NCBI GenBank assembly: GCA_002900995.3
Contig: CM035305.1
Coordinates: 2,836,467 to 2,900,466, forward strand
DNA from: Ganoderma boninense
Taxonomy: Eukaryota; Basidiomycota; Agaricomycetes; Polyporales; Polyporaceae
DNA length: 64,000 bases
Reading direction: 5' to 3'
The position numbers were made by a program, and so were the translations under genes. Numbering within the stretch: position 1 is the stretch's first letter; the number at the start of each line of letters is the position of its first letter. The notes beneath the pieces were generated by a model, which searched no databases, was not told the origin of the DNA, and saw only the letters and a list, made by a program, of their open reading frames with translations. This document shows positions 13,597-25,048 of this stretch, one piece after another.

Positions 13597-16322
13597 TCAC
13601 TTTCTCGCCCTGTGGGCCGACGACGACTGGGCCTGCTTCGTTCTCGACGTCTTCGTTGACTGCTGGGAGGCCGTACTCGCCTCCGGATTATGCCCGTCCT
13701 TGTCCTTGTCCTTCGGAGAGGATCGACCAAGCAGCCGCCTCAGCTTCCCTCCGGACTGCTGCTTCTCCCTCGCCTGCTCCATCGCGTCAGCCGCCACGAT
13801 CGCCTTCGCCGCGGCTGACGTCGTCACGGTGGCCGCGCCCCCAGGTGATCCCCGCGCCGGAGACGATGTAGTAGGGACGCGCGAATCCGACTGGCTCCGT
13901 TGGTGTCTGAGCAGCGCCGTCTGGGACTTTTGCCCCGAGGAGCGGGGGGACGACGCCGTCTTGCGGCCGTTGTCGATGTTGACAAGCACCCACCCGTCCG
14001 AAATGGAAGCGCCTCTCGGAGCGTGCGGCGGCCGTTGAAGATGGGGCTGACCGTTGCCATTCGTATGTCCGTTACCGGTCGCCGTCCTCACGGAGCCCGT
14101 CGCTGGGGAGGACATCCTGTAGTGTCCGTTCCCGCAAGGTCCCGCACGGTCCGCGGTATCCCCAACGAACGCCGCCTCGCTCTTGCGCGCGCCCTCGCCC
14201 TCGGCCCTATGATGCTCAGGCGAACGCACTTGCACCTGCCCGCGCTTCTCCGAAGTCTCGTCGCCCTCCTGGCTCGGCTGTTCTCTAATCGTCGGTGGTA
14301 TCATGGTCGAGTTGGTGTTGCTTTGACTCGAGCTGGTGGCGTGGACGGGAGGAGTGGTCCCCCTTCCAGCACCCACGACGTCATTCGATGCTTTGGGCTG
14401 CTCCGCCTTGGGCGTCGACGCCCACGCTCCAGGTAGCGCCGGGCCGCTCGAGCCGCGGCGCTCAAGAGGCGGGCGGGGAACTTGCAAGTTAACGCTACTC
14501 GACCTGCGTTCCCGCGGACCGACCGGGACGGGGACGGAGCGCGAGCAGGCAGACAGAGGGCGAGCAAGCGGCATGTCGAGAGACTCGGGATCCTTGCCTG
14601 TCCAGATGATGGGCACTTCCGCCGTGGACCTCCAACCCGTGCCCGTACTCAGGCCGGAATCGCGGAACGCTTGGGTGCCGAGCAATGGGGGAGTGGGGAT
14701 CCGTGGTGGACCTGGGTCGACGTGCGTGAGAGGGGGTCGAGGGCCGTCTGCAGAATGCCGTGCGCGAGGACCTGACTCGGCCGATGGAGTGAACTGCAGG
14801 GGCTGTGGGGGAAAGCTTGAAGACAGAGGAGAGCAAGCAGAAGCCCTGCGCACTTTGGAGTCGTTCGAGCTTGAACTCTGGCGGGCGATGTCATAGGGAG
14901 ACTCTTGAATTATCCCGCGTAGTACAGAATCATGGGCAGATGGGATAGAATGATGCCGTGAATGGTCCCGTCTCCAGCTACTGGGAGCTAAGAACTGGGA
15001 GGGCTGCGAAGAGACTGCCTGCGGTGGAGGTGATAGCGACCTATTCCACGGGTTGAAGTCCTGCTGGAACTGATTCGCTGGCTTCGCTGGCCCAGACGCG
15101 TAGAACACGTCAGGAGTAGGAGTCTCTGCTGTGGGTCGACGATGAGCAGTTCCAACACCGGTCATGTCTACACTGCCAACTTCACTGGGAAGCGGACCGT
15201 GCCCGTTCAATGACTGGTCATTGAAAGAACTGACTGACTGGAAGGCACGGGGGAGCTCGACCTTGGGGCAAGGTTTCCGGAGTTTGCTGTTGCTGCTCGT
15301 GCTGATGCTAGGCGTCACTTGCCTCAGCGGAGAGAACTTGTGAAGGGCAGCCACTCGTTTCGCCTCAAAGCTCGAATCGGTGGGGCTTGCAGGTGGAGTA
15401 TCGCACTCGTCTGCGGGGCCTCTGAAGACCCAAAAATCTCGCGTTCGTGAGCGACTTCCAAGGGTCAGGGAGGTGAGCAATGTGAACGAGTGTCGGTCAA
15501 GGTTGTTCAAGAGAGACAAGGTCTGTTGCAGGGAGTCGACAGAAAATGTGTTCTCTTGAAACCCTATGCATATCGCATTGCGTGAGGAAATGAATATAAG
15601 AAGATTGACGTCGGATGCTCACACTTATAGCCATTGAGCTTGAATTCATATGAGTCTCCCAGCTTCCTTTCAGAGGCAACTCCGCGCGGCCACGCGCTCC
15701 GAACGGCTTGGAGGATGCCCGGGGTCAACGGTAATGGAGGATCAATCACTCGCAGATGTGAACTGGATGGAAACGAGATGGCAAACAGCATGGGACCGGG
15801 GTGCGGCAGGGTGCTTGCAGATGCATTGGGATTGGGGACAGCGGGTAACGAGGAGTTGATGGGTGCGGTCGAGGGGCGAGAGAAGGCAATGGCGACACGA
15901 TCGTCATGTTCTCTGGCGTAGTCGATGGTGGAAAGGAAGGAAAACCCGTGTTGGAAGATGACGGAGAATATGGCAACGATGAGCCTCTCGGATGGCAGAC
16001 TCTTGATATTTGACCAAGGTTTCTTGTCAAGCGAGAACTCGAAGAAGTGATGGGTGACGTTCTCGCGGACGTCAAGAGTCAGAGAGAGGTTGTCGAAAAG
16101 GTGTCGGAGAGCATTGACGACGGAAGAAGGAAAGCCGTAGAGGCGGACGAGGCCCTGGCCTGCGAGAGTGAGGAGAGAGAAAGACGAGGGCACGCGAGGT
16201 TCATGGGGGAGGAACTCCTTGCGGGGATAGAAGAGAGAGTTGGCGAGATGGGGGGGTAGTGGTGATGATAGCGGGGGTTTGAGGACGTTAGGAGTGGGGG
16301 AGGCGGCGGGCTGTGGTGCCAT
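13597..16322 (-). CDS. Unrecognised conserved-looking protein with long disordered Ser/Pro-rich tail
   Basis: Two exons (16322-15623 and 15563-13597, intron 59 nt) give 888 residues. The first third looks folded: FYPRKEFLPHEPRVPSSFSL, LVRLYGFPSSVVNALRHLF, VTHHFFEFSLDKKPW, LIVAIFSVIFQHGFSFLSTI, and, across the junction, EFKLNGYKWFQENTFSVDSL followed by LSLLNNLDRHSFTLLTSLTL. The rest is low complexity, rich in Ser, Pro, Thr, Arg and Gln, as in many fungal scaffold or signalling proteins. The start MAPQPAASPTPN at 16322 was chosen because sequence upstream in frame looks like leader. The splice uses a GTGAGC donor and a CATAG acceptor and makes a Trp codon, which fits the flanking composition. 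I recognise no named domain. The last 60 codons overlap a second open frame. Confidence 0.72.
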
Positions 16323-17454
16323 GGTCAGTGCATGGAAGACGCGAGTGTTGAGATGGAGAATCGCGCATCCTCGGCCTTTGAGAGAGCAGACTCGCTCCAG
16401 TTGCCGCGCGTCACTGCTCTGCCCAAGACGCACGCGACAGCCACGTGCTCCATCCACATCCACTGTCCACACAACATCCTCGCCCCCACCGCTCCTCCCT
16501 ACGCCCTCGAACACGCCCTCCCCCGAGATGCCTCCGGGTCAACAAGCTGCTCTCACGGCCACACTTCTGAGAAGTCTTGAAGAAATTCCAAACGCTATTC
16601 ACGCACGTTAATCTGACCTTGGGCTTGCTGCCGCACGCGCAACTTCGAGAACGCGAACGAAGGGCATTGCCTCGTGGGCGAGCAGCGGAAATCGATGGCT
16701 TTTGGAGGTGTGTCATGTCGGTTGGCTGTGGATGTTGCATGTCCGATGCCAGGACCCAGCCACGGAGCATTCTACAGCTGCGGAGAAGGTGCGGAGAGCT
16801 GGAAGAGGCATCGACAAAGACGGCCGGTGGTCATGAGGACCTGTGCGATAGCACTCACCTCTCACTGGGTACCTCTTCATGTCTCGATCGGGCATCGCTG
16901 CAGCAGTGGTGATTCCGCAAGACATTTCCACATAGCTCAAGGTGCGACCACCTGCGTATATCCTTCGCCCCGCCTACTGCTCTTCACGGGGTATTGGACG
17001 CTGGATATGGCCCAACATGCGACCGAAGAGATGTTCACAAGACAAGGCGGAGATGTGTGGTGAGTCGTCAGATGCGAGAAGGACGGTGACGAGTGCTGGA
17101 TCAAGGCATGGTTGCTTGATGAAAAGAGGATGCGGAGAACGCTGAGAGCGTGACTGATTGGGTTTCGCACGAGCGGGTCGCAGATGCTGCAAGGTGGAAG
17201 GAGAGCTCGAGACTGAATCGACGCTCCTGTGGCGGCAGAGGGGCTCAGAGGGTGGCGGCTCCCCAGCGAAGCCTTCGGCGCACAGAAGGCCCTCCCGGTC
17301 CGAGGGGGAAGCCGGGCCGGGACGGGAGCAGCAGAGAGCTTGGGCGAAGTTATATACAGCCCCCGTCGGCGTCGATGGCCCATCTCTCCTCTGTCTGCTG
17401 CCACGCCAGCATCTCCCCCGTCTTCCCCTCTTGGTCTTTGCGTTTCTCTGTGCG
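16323..17454. other. Intergenic region; no gene supported
   Basis: About 1.1 kb between two divergent starts. A 218-codon minus ORF (16937-17593) and several plus ORFs overlap each other with no domain-like content. It probably holds both promoters. The leader next to 17455 is CT-rich (TCTCCCCCGTCTTCCCCTC). Confidence 0.5.
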
Positions 17455-19682
17455 ATGGCAGACTTACAGAAGCTGAATGTTTTGATGTGTACGCCACTTC
17501 CAGCGCTTCTGCTTCCTCTTTCCCGATCTCACTCTCCGCGCTATTTTCGACACAACCTACAGGTGGTACCGTACGGACGGATGCGTACCTCATAAAAAGT
17601 AGCCTCCACTCATGATGCCTTCAAGGGGGAGTATACCACAGGATGGACTGGTTCCGGGGCCTCAAAATCGGACAAGAAGGCGAGTACTGCTCACTCTCCT
17701 TCCCGCTGTTTGAGCTGACAATCTATATAGATCGGAGTGCGTAGAACGTTCTACAAGTAGTTATTATGTGCTCAATAACGCTTAGGTCGTTGCATTGACC
17801 TGTTTCGACCTGCGAAGACTCGGGAAAGTATGAAGCACCGACGTAACTGATCAGTGCACACTGATCATTATCCATTTCTGCATAGCTCGATCGTCTCAGT
17901 ATGGTCGGCGTAAACGGCGGAAAATTCCCTGCCATTCGCACTCACTTACAGGAAAATATCGGAAACGTCTATAAAGATATGGATGTTTCGTATGTTACTG
18001 ATTTTCTTTTTTGTTTTGTTTTTTTAAAACCAAGGATTCTGTAGATTCGACGCATACCCCGAGGGCGATTCGGTCAATCCTGAGGCATGTGAGTCCATGC
18101 AACATCTTATCCACAAAGACAGAGATGCCGATTCGACTTTCAGATCAGAGTGCCATCGACAAGTTGTCGCAAGGTGATGCTGTCATCATCTTCACACCTG
18201 ACAGTAAGTCGCGTCCAACATGCAGTGCTGGCCCTAACTCATTGTTTTTGAAAGGCACCCACTACCCAATTGCACTGTACGCCATCGAGCATGGCCTCCA
18301 TGTCCTTGTCACCAAGCCTGCCGTGCAGCTGCTCAAACACCACAGTGACCTCATTGCCGCTGCTGAGAAAAAGGGTGTTGTGTGCTTTGTTGAGCACCAC
18401 AAACGGTTTGTTAAATCGGACTTGTCTACCTACCTCGGCATTCATCCTTTTCTGTTAGATTCGACCCCGTCTACAGTGACGCAAGGGCGAAAGCTGCCAG
18501 CCTCGGCGAGTTCAACTTCTTCGGCGCCTGGATGAGCCAGCCGAAGAGCCAGCTGGAGACATTCCGAGCATGGGCGGGCAAGGACTCCGATATCAGGTGC
18601 GTTCTGAAATATTCACAGTCTGTACATGTGGGCTTCATAAGTCTCTGGGACAGTTACTACCTTTCTTCGCACCACATTGACATCCACTGCTGGATCATGC
18701 AAGGTCGTGCAGTCCCGACCCGCGTTACAGCTAGCGCTGCAACCGGAATTGCGACGAGCGAGCCGTTCAACTGCGTGCCCCAGACAGAGGATACTATCAC
18801 CCTCCTCGTTGATTGGCAATCGCTTTCGAGCTCAAAGCACAAGGGTACCGCTGTGTACACGGCATCGTGGACTGCGCCACTTAAGGCCGGTGTGCACACG
18901 TCCCAGCACTGGTATTACATGGCAGAGAAGGTACGTCATACCTCTAGGCATGATCGTTCCTCGTGTATCCTGCGCACGGTGCAAGGCTATATGTCTAGCC
19001 ACAGCACAGCGTCGTACGACCTTTTCATTCTGCACATTTACCGCGATCCTGGTTGTATATTAATGACGATCGTTCACGTTTTCAGGGCGAAATCAACGTC
19101 GACCAGGCTCACCGAGGCTACGATATCGTCAATGACGACGCAGGCAAGGCTTGGTACAACCCATTCTAGTGCGTGATACTTTACTTGCCAGTAAAGAAGT
19201 AACTCTGGCTCATCATGGCCTCAATTAATCGCTCGGGAACTCTGTGGCCCATTTATCGTGCGCTTCACCTCGCGGCTGCTTTCATCCTCCTATTTCCCCC
19301 CTCACCTTTTCACCTGCGACATATCACGGCGGATGGCCTGATCACTACTCCGGTCGGTCCGGGCCCCGATCGCTCGCCACTGCCTCTCTTCAACACGGCA
19401 CACCACAACCTTGGCCACCTCAGCATGAAATACTCGCCATCCGAGAGCGGGCACTTCGACGGCCAGCGCGGCTACGGCTATGTGTCAATCGAGAAGTTTA
19501 TCGACGCGGCGCGCAGCGTGAATGCGAAGCAGACGACGCCCGCCGACTACGACAAGCACGGGCTTCCGACGATCGCGAACACGATCCTCACGACCGCGAT
19601 TCTGAATGCGGGCCGCATCAGCCTGGACGAGAAGCGCTCGGTTGGGATCAAACAGGACGGGAATGCGTGGGTCCTCGAGTAA
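17455..19682 (+). CDS. Gfo/Idh/MocA-family NAD(P)-dependent oxidoreductase, D-galacturonate-reductase-like
   Basis: A sugar-type oxidoreductase with an N-terminal Rossmann fold and a C-terminal Gfo/Idh/MocA domain. It resembles the basidiomycete-yeast and ascomycete NADPH-dependent D-galacturonate reductases that convert D-galacturonate to L-galactonate in pectin breakdown. Key stretches are the dinucleotide loop NVLMCGTGEYTTGW, VVALTCFDLRRLGK, MVGVNGGKFPAIRTHL, GDAVIIFTPDSTHYPIALYA, the catalytic-loop-like VLVTKPAVQ, EHHKRFDPVYSDARAKA, AWMSQPKSQLETFRAWAGKD, SYYLSSHHIDIHCW, TASWTAPLKAGVHTSQHWYY and GYGYVSIEKFIDAARS. It ends in VLE. The N-terminal exons are tiny: 17455-17488, an 8-nt exon 17563-17570, 17626-17679, a 6-nt exon 17731-17736, then 17786-17827. 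The intron 17680-17730 has a GC donor (GCGAGT). All phases match and rebuild the nucleotide-binding loop exactly. The substrate is inferred from family resemblance only. Confidence 0.85.
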
Positions 19683-22230
19683 GCGACCCGGCTGGTTCGA
19701 CTGGCCAGGCCCCACTGCCTGACGTGGTTTGGAGAATGACGGAAGATGGCAATCTGGAGCCAGGACGGATGTGTTCGGAAGTTCACCAGGGGATTCAGAA
19801 GGCGGAGCCCTGCCGAAGAAATAACAACAACGAAATGTTCTTCTGTAAGATATGTAGCACATGAAGCACACCCATACTAGTATGCACCATAACCATCGAG
19901 ACAGCGAGTTCCAACATGATGTCATTCACCCAAAAAAAACTGTCATTGAAACGAGCGAACTGTAGCGTCGACGTCGATCATCACGGTTGTCCACGAATAA
20001 CCTACAGGCCGTGTCGCGGCCCAGAACCCGGAGCTCAGGGTAAGCAAGGTATAGGCCTTGTCGGCGACACAACCGATCAAAGCATGAGGGAGGACAACGA
20101 GCATTTGACTGGTCGCTTGGTAGAACTGTCGTTCAGTATATCGTCCTGAAACCGGTCTGGGATTCATCCGGCCGCCACCTCACGCGTGAGCTGCTGCTTT
20201 AGGCAAGCGTTGTGCACGATGGTTCGGCGGAAGTATCTACTCAAGTGGTAGTAGTGCTTTGTAAAAGCTCGTCGTTGTCGGGAAGCGCAGGCGCAGCTGA
20301 GCCCGTAGATTCGAAATTTGGGAATGAAGGCAGGGCCCCTCAGGGCCCTTGAAGTTAGTACAGATACACCATAGAATTCGAGGATGCCTTCGGGCCTCTG
20401 GGATGACCGATATCTTCGCACCGAATCTTGAGCGCGATCCACCGATGCACCGCCTAGGCCTCTTCTGCATGGCCGTCCCACTGGCAGTGGACAGTTGTGA
20501 CAACATTGGCATCCCAAGCGCGCACAGTAGGGCCTGCATACTTACTTATTGGTGCACCACTGGTGCTTGCTTGACTGACGTAGCCATCAGCGGCGTCGAC
20601 GACAACCATTGGCTATCCATGGTCTGCCACTTGAAGGGTATGCACCGGGGAAGCTGTCGACCGGGGGTGCTCCGGTGAGTGCAATCATCCGGATCGAGTA
20701 AGGACAAACGGACACTCAGACCTTTCCGATCGCGCCGTGGGGTACAAGACCGGTACCACAAGCTTCGCTCCTCTGACCTGGGGGGGTAGGCCGACCGGTG
20801 ACCATGCCAGTGTGCACGGGACTGAATCGTAGTGGGCCACCGGGCGGGACGCGAGAGGGCGAGAGAACGCGCACTGGGCCTCGTGGGTCGCCGCGGAGGA
20901 AGGGTCGGGGAGCTGACCGGGCGTCCCAGGATCATTCTTCTGGGCGTGGGCGTGCCTGAATTCGCGATCCGCCGGCGCGTGCGGGGTGGGAGGAGGGCGT
21001 GGCAGGTGTCGAGTGTCCAGGCTGCGTCCTCGCCGTGGATCTGTGGGATGGGCTTACCTCACCCTGGTTACATGGAAAGAACAGAACAGCGTCGCCGTCC
21101 GATCACCCTCCTAAACCTTGTGCTGCAATGGGGCCGACACATCCACCGCCGCGTGACCAACAGCCTATCTTGCATCCTCACAGGTGGCGCCATCGTCATC
21201 CGTCTTCAGTCCCGACGTCGGCGCAGCGCAAGGGCAGCGGAGCATGGACCTCCACAGTTTCAGACGTATTGTGCCTGCCCTGCTAACGCGCTTGGTTTGA
21301 TTCACGCTTTTCTCCGCTGGCGGTCTCGCCAGGCATTTGCGTTGTCTTATCGCCACCCATGGCCGTTGGTTGTGTGCGGTCGCGGCGGTTGGTGATATGT
21401 ACAGGATAATGTCATTTCGATGCACGATTGACTGTGTAATGTAAACGACAGAGTGTGTGCGGAACAGTGCGGCGGACCCGTCAGGCCCAGACTACGACAG
21501 ATGATTGTTGAGACGATGGTTCGATGCTGCAACATTGACGAGAGTGTACGGAAGAAGGCGGCGACTAAACGGGGGATATGACACAATGCGCAACGATATC
21601 GGGGGGATTGCAGGGCGGACGACGACGCGGACGATGTGAAAATGTACAATAAACGTGAAGAATAAGATATGAACGAAGGCGGCGGTTAAGTTGGATCAGG
21701 GACAAAGGGGGGACTAGGTTCGTCGCGTAAAACGACACAGATAGGTGCGCAGAAAAGAAAGGCGGGTTGCATAGGCTAGATTATGTATGGAAATGTTCGC
21801 GCGAGAACAACCGTTGGTGCCGGAATGAAGTCGACCGACGGATACACCGGGGGACTGCGCCAGGTCCTAATCGTACACGAGAGGATGCGTACAAAGCGGT
21901 GCTTGTTGGTTTCGACCCGTCCGAATCGACTTGGTTCTTGTACTCGTATAGGCGACGGCAACGTCGAGAGGAAAAACAGGAGAGACCAGAGACTATTGCA
22001 GGGAAAGAATGCATGGATGATGAGTCGATGATGTTGATGGTGACCGGACAGAATGCGTGTTGGGATGCCGACGAGCGACGTGTATGATGTGTTGATACAT
22101 TTTGTGCGACGAGACGGACTGCAGGATGAAGGACAGCGGGAGGAAAGCTTTTTACAACCTAGACACCAGAGGGGAGGTGCTGACGACGGCGGAAGGATGG
22201 AGGAGGGGGATGGGAAGGATACAGCCGATC
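19683..22230. other. Long convergent intergenic region
   Basis: About 2.5 kb between the stops of the oxidoreductase (+) and the cyclin (-). Reading frames at 20164-20935, 20832-21425 and 21767-22087 overlap on both strands without domain content or consistent splice borders. The section nearest the cyclin (about 21600-22230) could be a long 3' UTR. No tRNA, transposon end or gene could be supported. Confidence 0.45.
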
Positions 22231-23736
22231 CTACGAGACCATTGCAGCGGGCCGAGGAGACGACATGTTGAGGTTGTGCAGGGCTTGCCTCTGGTACGCG
22301 ACGAAGTCGTGTGGCAAGAACTGTTCCGGCACCTGCTCGATGAGCTGCTTGTTGATCACGGGCTCGAACTTGGGCGAAGGCAAGTTCTCCTTGTCGTCAG
22401 ACATGTACGATCCTGAGAACGCATCGCTCGAGAGCATGGGACTCGTGGGGGTTGTAGGCATATCATCGGATAAGTCGGATGCCGTAGTCGAAACGCTCAT
22501 CGGTGTGCAGACCTTCGGAGAGTAGGTGCGGATAGGCGTCATAGGCAGCGTCACGAGGGGCTGGCGCTGGAACCGTCCACCTTGCAGGTAGAACTGGAGG
22601 GTGAAGGTAGCCGCCTTCGAGTAGAAAGCGTACGAGTACTTCCTGACCAGCGTCTCCGAGAGGTCATTCGCGTACTTCGCTAACCGGTTGTCCAGGTGTT
22701 CGGCGATCTCGAGACACTCATCCGTCTCCTCGAAGATCCGGCGACCCTTGCCGCAAAGGTAGCGAGCGAGTGTGAGGGCGCCAAGAGCGATGTCCGACGA
22801 GGGGTACGGCACGAACTCGCGGTAGAAGAGAGTGATCTCCATGAGGAAGCGTGCAACGTGCTGAACCTTCTGCTCCTCCATAATCGCGCCGCAACAGAAA
22901 ATGCGTAACCAAGACTCCGCGGTAGGGTGTCCGAGCGCCCACTGAATCGTCGAGAGGACGTGGCCCTCCATCTGGATAAACGCCGACTCGTCGTATGTCT
23001 CTTGACACATCTGCGCCAAGTCGTGCACCGTTGGTACGCGCTCCTTCGCGTCCTCGAACTTGGCAGCGATCCAGAGAGCGGCACAACCGACAAGCTGATA
23101 GTGCTTCACGTACACGACACGCTTCGAGACGTAGCGGTCGATGATGTTCAGTGTTAGGTAGAGTGTCTCGGGACGTAGGCGGAACATGAAGTGAAGCTCG
23201 ACAAGAAAGTCGACCAGACACGGCCGCATCGTCCAGCGGATCTCTGGTTGCTGATCCATGGACGAAATTGAGCACATCGTCAAGCGCTGGTTGGGATAAG
23301 ATGTAAGACTTGACGAATGCATGATGCTACTGAGCCGAATAGAACTCGCCTCCATCTCGTGCATATAGTTGCGAATCTCTTCATGGTACTCCTCCTCAAG
23401 GTAGATGCCTTCTCGTCTAAGAGCGCTGATTTGCGCGTACCTCTGACGCTGGGCAATCAACTCTGCCTTTGCGGCGCGGGGGGTCTTCCTGACAAGGGAA
23501 TGAGGGGGATAGAGGGGGCTTTGTCGCCGAGAAGATTTGGAGACGCCGTAGGGGGACGGCTTCTTCTTGGGATAAGCCGAGGGGCGCGAAGCCCTAGTTG
23601 AGTTGGAGACGTCCTTCATTGCGGAATGCGGGGATGATGGGAGGTGTTGACCGGTGCCTGTTATTGGAATGCTAAACGAGGAAGAGGTGGTGGTGTGAGA
23701 CGATAAATCGGAAGCAAGGGGGACAGAATAGATCAT
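22231..23736 (-). CDS. G1/S-type cyclin (Cln/Puc1-like)
   Basis: A cyclin that would activate a Cdk at G1/S. The N-terminus is Ser/Pro/Lys-rich and disordered. The cyclin box starts MDQQPEIRWTMRPCLVDFLV, the MRxxLVD signature that precedes the Cdk contact helix. It continues LRPETLYLTLNIIDRYVSKR, VGCAALWIAAKFEDAKERVP and FIQMEGHVLSTIQWALGHPT, with a C-terminal cyclin fold (FLMEITLFYREFVPYPSSDI, LARYLCGKGRRIFEETDECL). The tail holds TPIRTYSPK and TPTSPMLS, possible Cdk sites. No B-cyclin destruction box (RxxLxxxxN) is obvious. Start ATG at 23736, stop at 22231. The frame is open throughout (501 codons), but a 63-nt in-frame segment at 23287-23349 has GC-AG borders and may be an intron. Confidence 0.88.
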   Translation of the reverse strand: MIYSVPLASDLSSHTTTSSSFSIPITGTGQHLPSSPHSAMKDVSNSTRASRPSAYPKKKPSPYGVSKSSRRQSPLYPPHSLVRKTPRAAKAELIAQRQRYAQISALRREGIYLEEEYHEEIRNYMHEMEASSIRLSSIMHSSSLTSYPNQRLTMCSISSMDQQPEIRWTMRPCLVDFLVELHFMFRLRPETLYLTLNIIDRYVSKRVVYVKHYQLVGCAALWIAAKFEDAKERVPTVHDLAQMCQETYDESAFIQMEGHVLSTIQWALGHPTAESWLRIFCCGAIMEEQKVQHVARFLMEITLFYREFVPYPSSDIALGALTLARYLCGKGRRIFEETDECLEIAEHLDNRLAKYANDLSETLVRKYSYAFYSKAATFTLQFYLQGGRFQRQPLVTLPMTPIRTYSPKVCTPMSVSTTASDLSDDMPTTPTSPMLSSDAFSGSYMSDDKENLPSPKFEPVINKQLIEQVPEQFLPHDFVAYQRQALHNLNMSSPRPAAMVS

Positions 23737-24662
23737 GGTGACAGAGTGCGACTCAAGGTGTTGGTGTTGAATAGTAGTTGGATGTGAACAACAGAGCTTA
23801 GGAACGTCGTAGATCGTCGGCCACGGTGCGGGAGAGAGCGGACTCCGCGGGTAACCAAGAAAAAACTACGCTCGCTCACAAGCAGAGGACAGAGGGTTCA
23901 GGAAGAGAACCGGACGCAATGCAAGGATAAGGGTGACCGCGAACATTTCACGGCCGAGATGGCGCGTGCATGCGAGGAGGACAGTGTCCGATCGTCACAT
24001 CACGGGTTGAAGGGCCGGAGAGAACGCGGGGCGATTTATGCTACACTGAAACGCGAGGGGTTGAGGGCAAGAAGAAGAGACTCACGGGAGGGCCGAGTGA
24101 TCATTCAACTCCCGCGGTGAGGGGAAACTTGAGAGCGGTGGTTAGAGATGCAGTCAGGCGATCGTCGCAGGAGACTGGAAAGAACGTTATGAGGGATCGT
24201 GAGTGGGATCGTTAAGATATAAACAGGACGGGGTGGGGCGGAAGGGCAGGAGAACGGGACGTTGCAAACGTCGAGTCCAGGCGGGGAGGACAAGGAGAAG
24301 GGCGGGTGAAATAGAGCGATATAAGGGGACCGGGACACCGGGCGGGGATAGGCGCGCAGTGATGGGAGGAAACAATGGGCGACTATTGGCTGCGACGGTC
24401 TGCTCCCAACAAGGCATAATAATCCGATAATAAGTCGGTCTCGTCAAAGCCTTAATCCCGACGCTATCGTCCAGGCCCGTGTCACAGCATCAGATGCCTC
24501 GTGCACTCTCTCTGCCGTCGCATCGCCCTCCTCGCCCGACGGGCATCCCATGACGCGCCCTTGTCTGCCCTTGGCCGGCGACGGCTGTCGCGAGATAGCA
24601 AGGAATGGAGCCCCTATGTCATCACCGGCGAATGCTGTCGACATTGGCGAGGATGGATGGTT
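23737..24662. other. Cyclin promoter and upstream spacer
   Basis: About 0.9 kb upstream of the cyclin. No convincing gene. Overlapping short ORFs at 23970-24680 on both strands carry Arg/Gly/Pro-rich random-looking translations. Confidence 0.45.
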
Positions 24663-24664
24663 TA

Positions 24665-24740
24665 CAGTGCCTTGCATAATTGCGTGAACGCGCCGAAAAA
24701 TTCCCGCAGGCGCTTATATGTTCGCCTACCAAATCAGGAC
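24665..24740 (+). repeat. Left terminal inverted repeat of the MITE
   Basis: Begins CAGTGCCTTGCATAATTGCG right after the TA at 24663-24664. It pairs with the arm ending at 25046. Confidence 0.88.
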
Positions 24741-24969
24741 GCCTGGGAAGCTTCAGAAGCGAGTTGGTGACCTTCATGTGACATGTCCCCCGGATGGCAT
24801 GGGTGCCTCCCGAAGCAGCTGAGGCCCAAATAATAAACTAGGAGACCCGTTGAGAGCCACTGAGCCCTCCAGGAAGTAGACAAGGGTGGGGGACAGGGGA
24901 ACAGTCGTTAAAACCTGTAGAGGTGCACAGGCGGCGGGGCACGCGTTGGCGTTGCATGTGACCGTGATC

Positions 24970-25046
24970 CATCCGTATTTGGTAGGCGAAGTATAAGCGC
25001 CAGCGGGGGATTTTTCGGCGCGTTCACGCAATTATGCAAGGCACTG
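24970..25046 (-). repeat. Right terminal inverted repeat of the MITE
   Basis: The reverse complement of the left arm. It ends GCAAGGCACTG immediately before a TA dinucleotide. One or two small indels and a few substitutions occur in the inner half. Confidence 0.88.
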
Positions 25047-25048
25047 TA

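Larger units (their letters stand above)
24663..25048. mobile_element. Tc1/mariner-like MITE with long terminal inverted repeats and TA target duplication
   Basis: A 382-bp element (24665-25046) is bounded by TA dinucleotides (24663-24664 and 25047-25048). Its two ends are inverted copies of each other over about 75 bp. The outer 37 bp, beginning CAGTGCCTTGCATAATTGCG, are identical between arms. The inner half (…GGCGCTTATA…TTCGCCTACCAAAT) differs at a few positions. The interior (about 24740-24970) has no transposase frame. TA duplication plus CAGTG-starting termini is typical of Tc1/mariner non-autonomous elements. The few arm differences suggest a fairly recent insertion. Confidence 0.85.

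Noticed and set aside
16937..17593. 218-codon minus-strand ORF
   Set aside because: It overlaps the first exons and leader of the oxidoreductase and has no family resemblance.
20164..21425. Several ORFs of 80-190 codons on both strands
   Set aside because: Mutually overlapping, Arg/Pro/Ser-rich, without splice-compatible neighbours; consistent with chance in GC-rich sequence.
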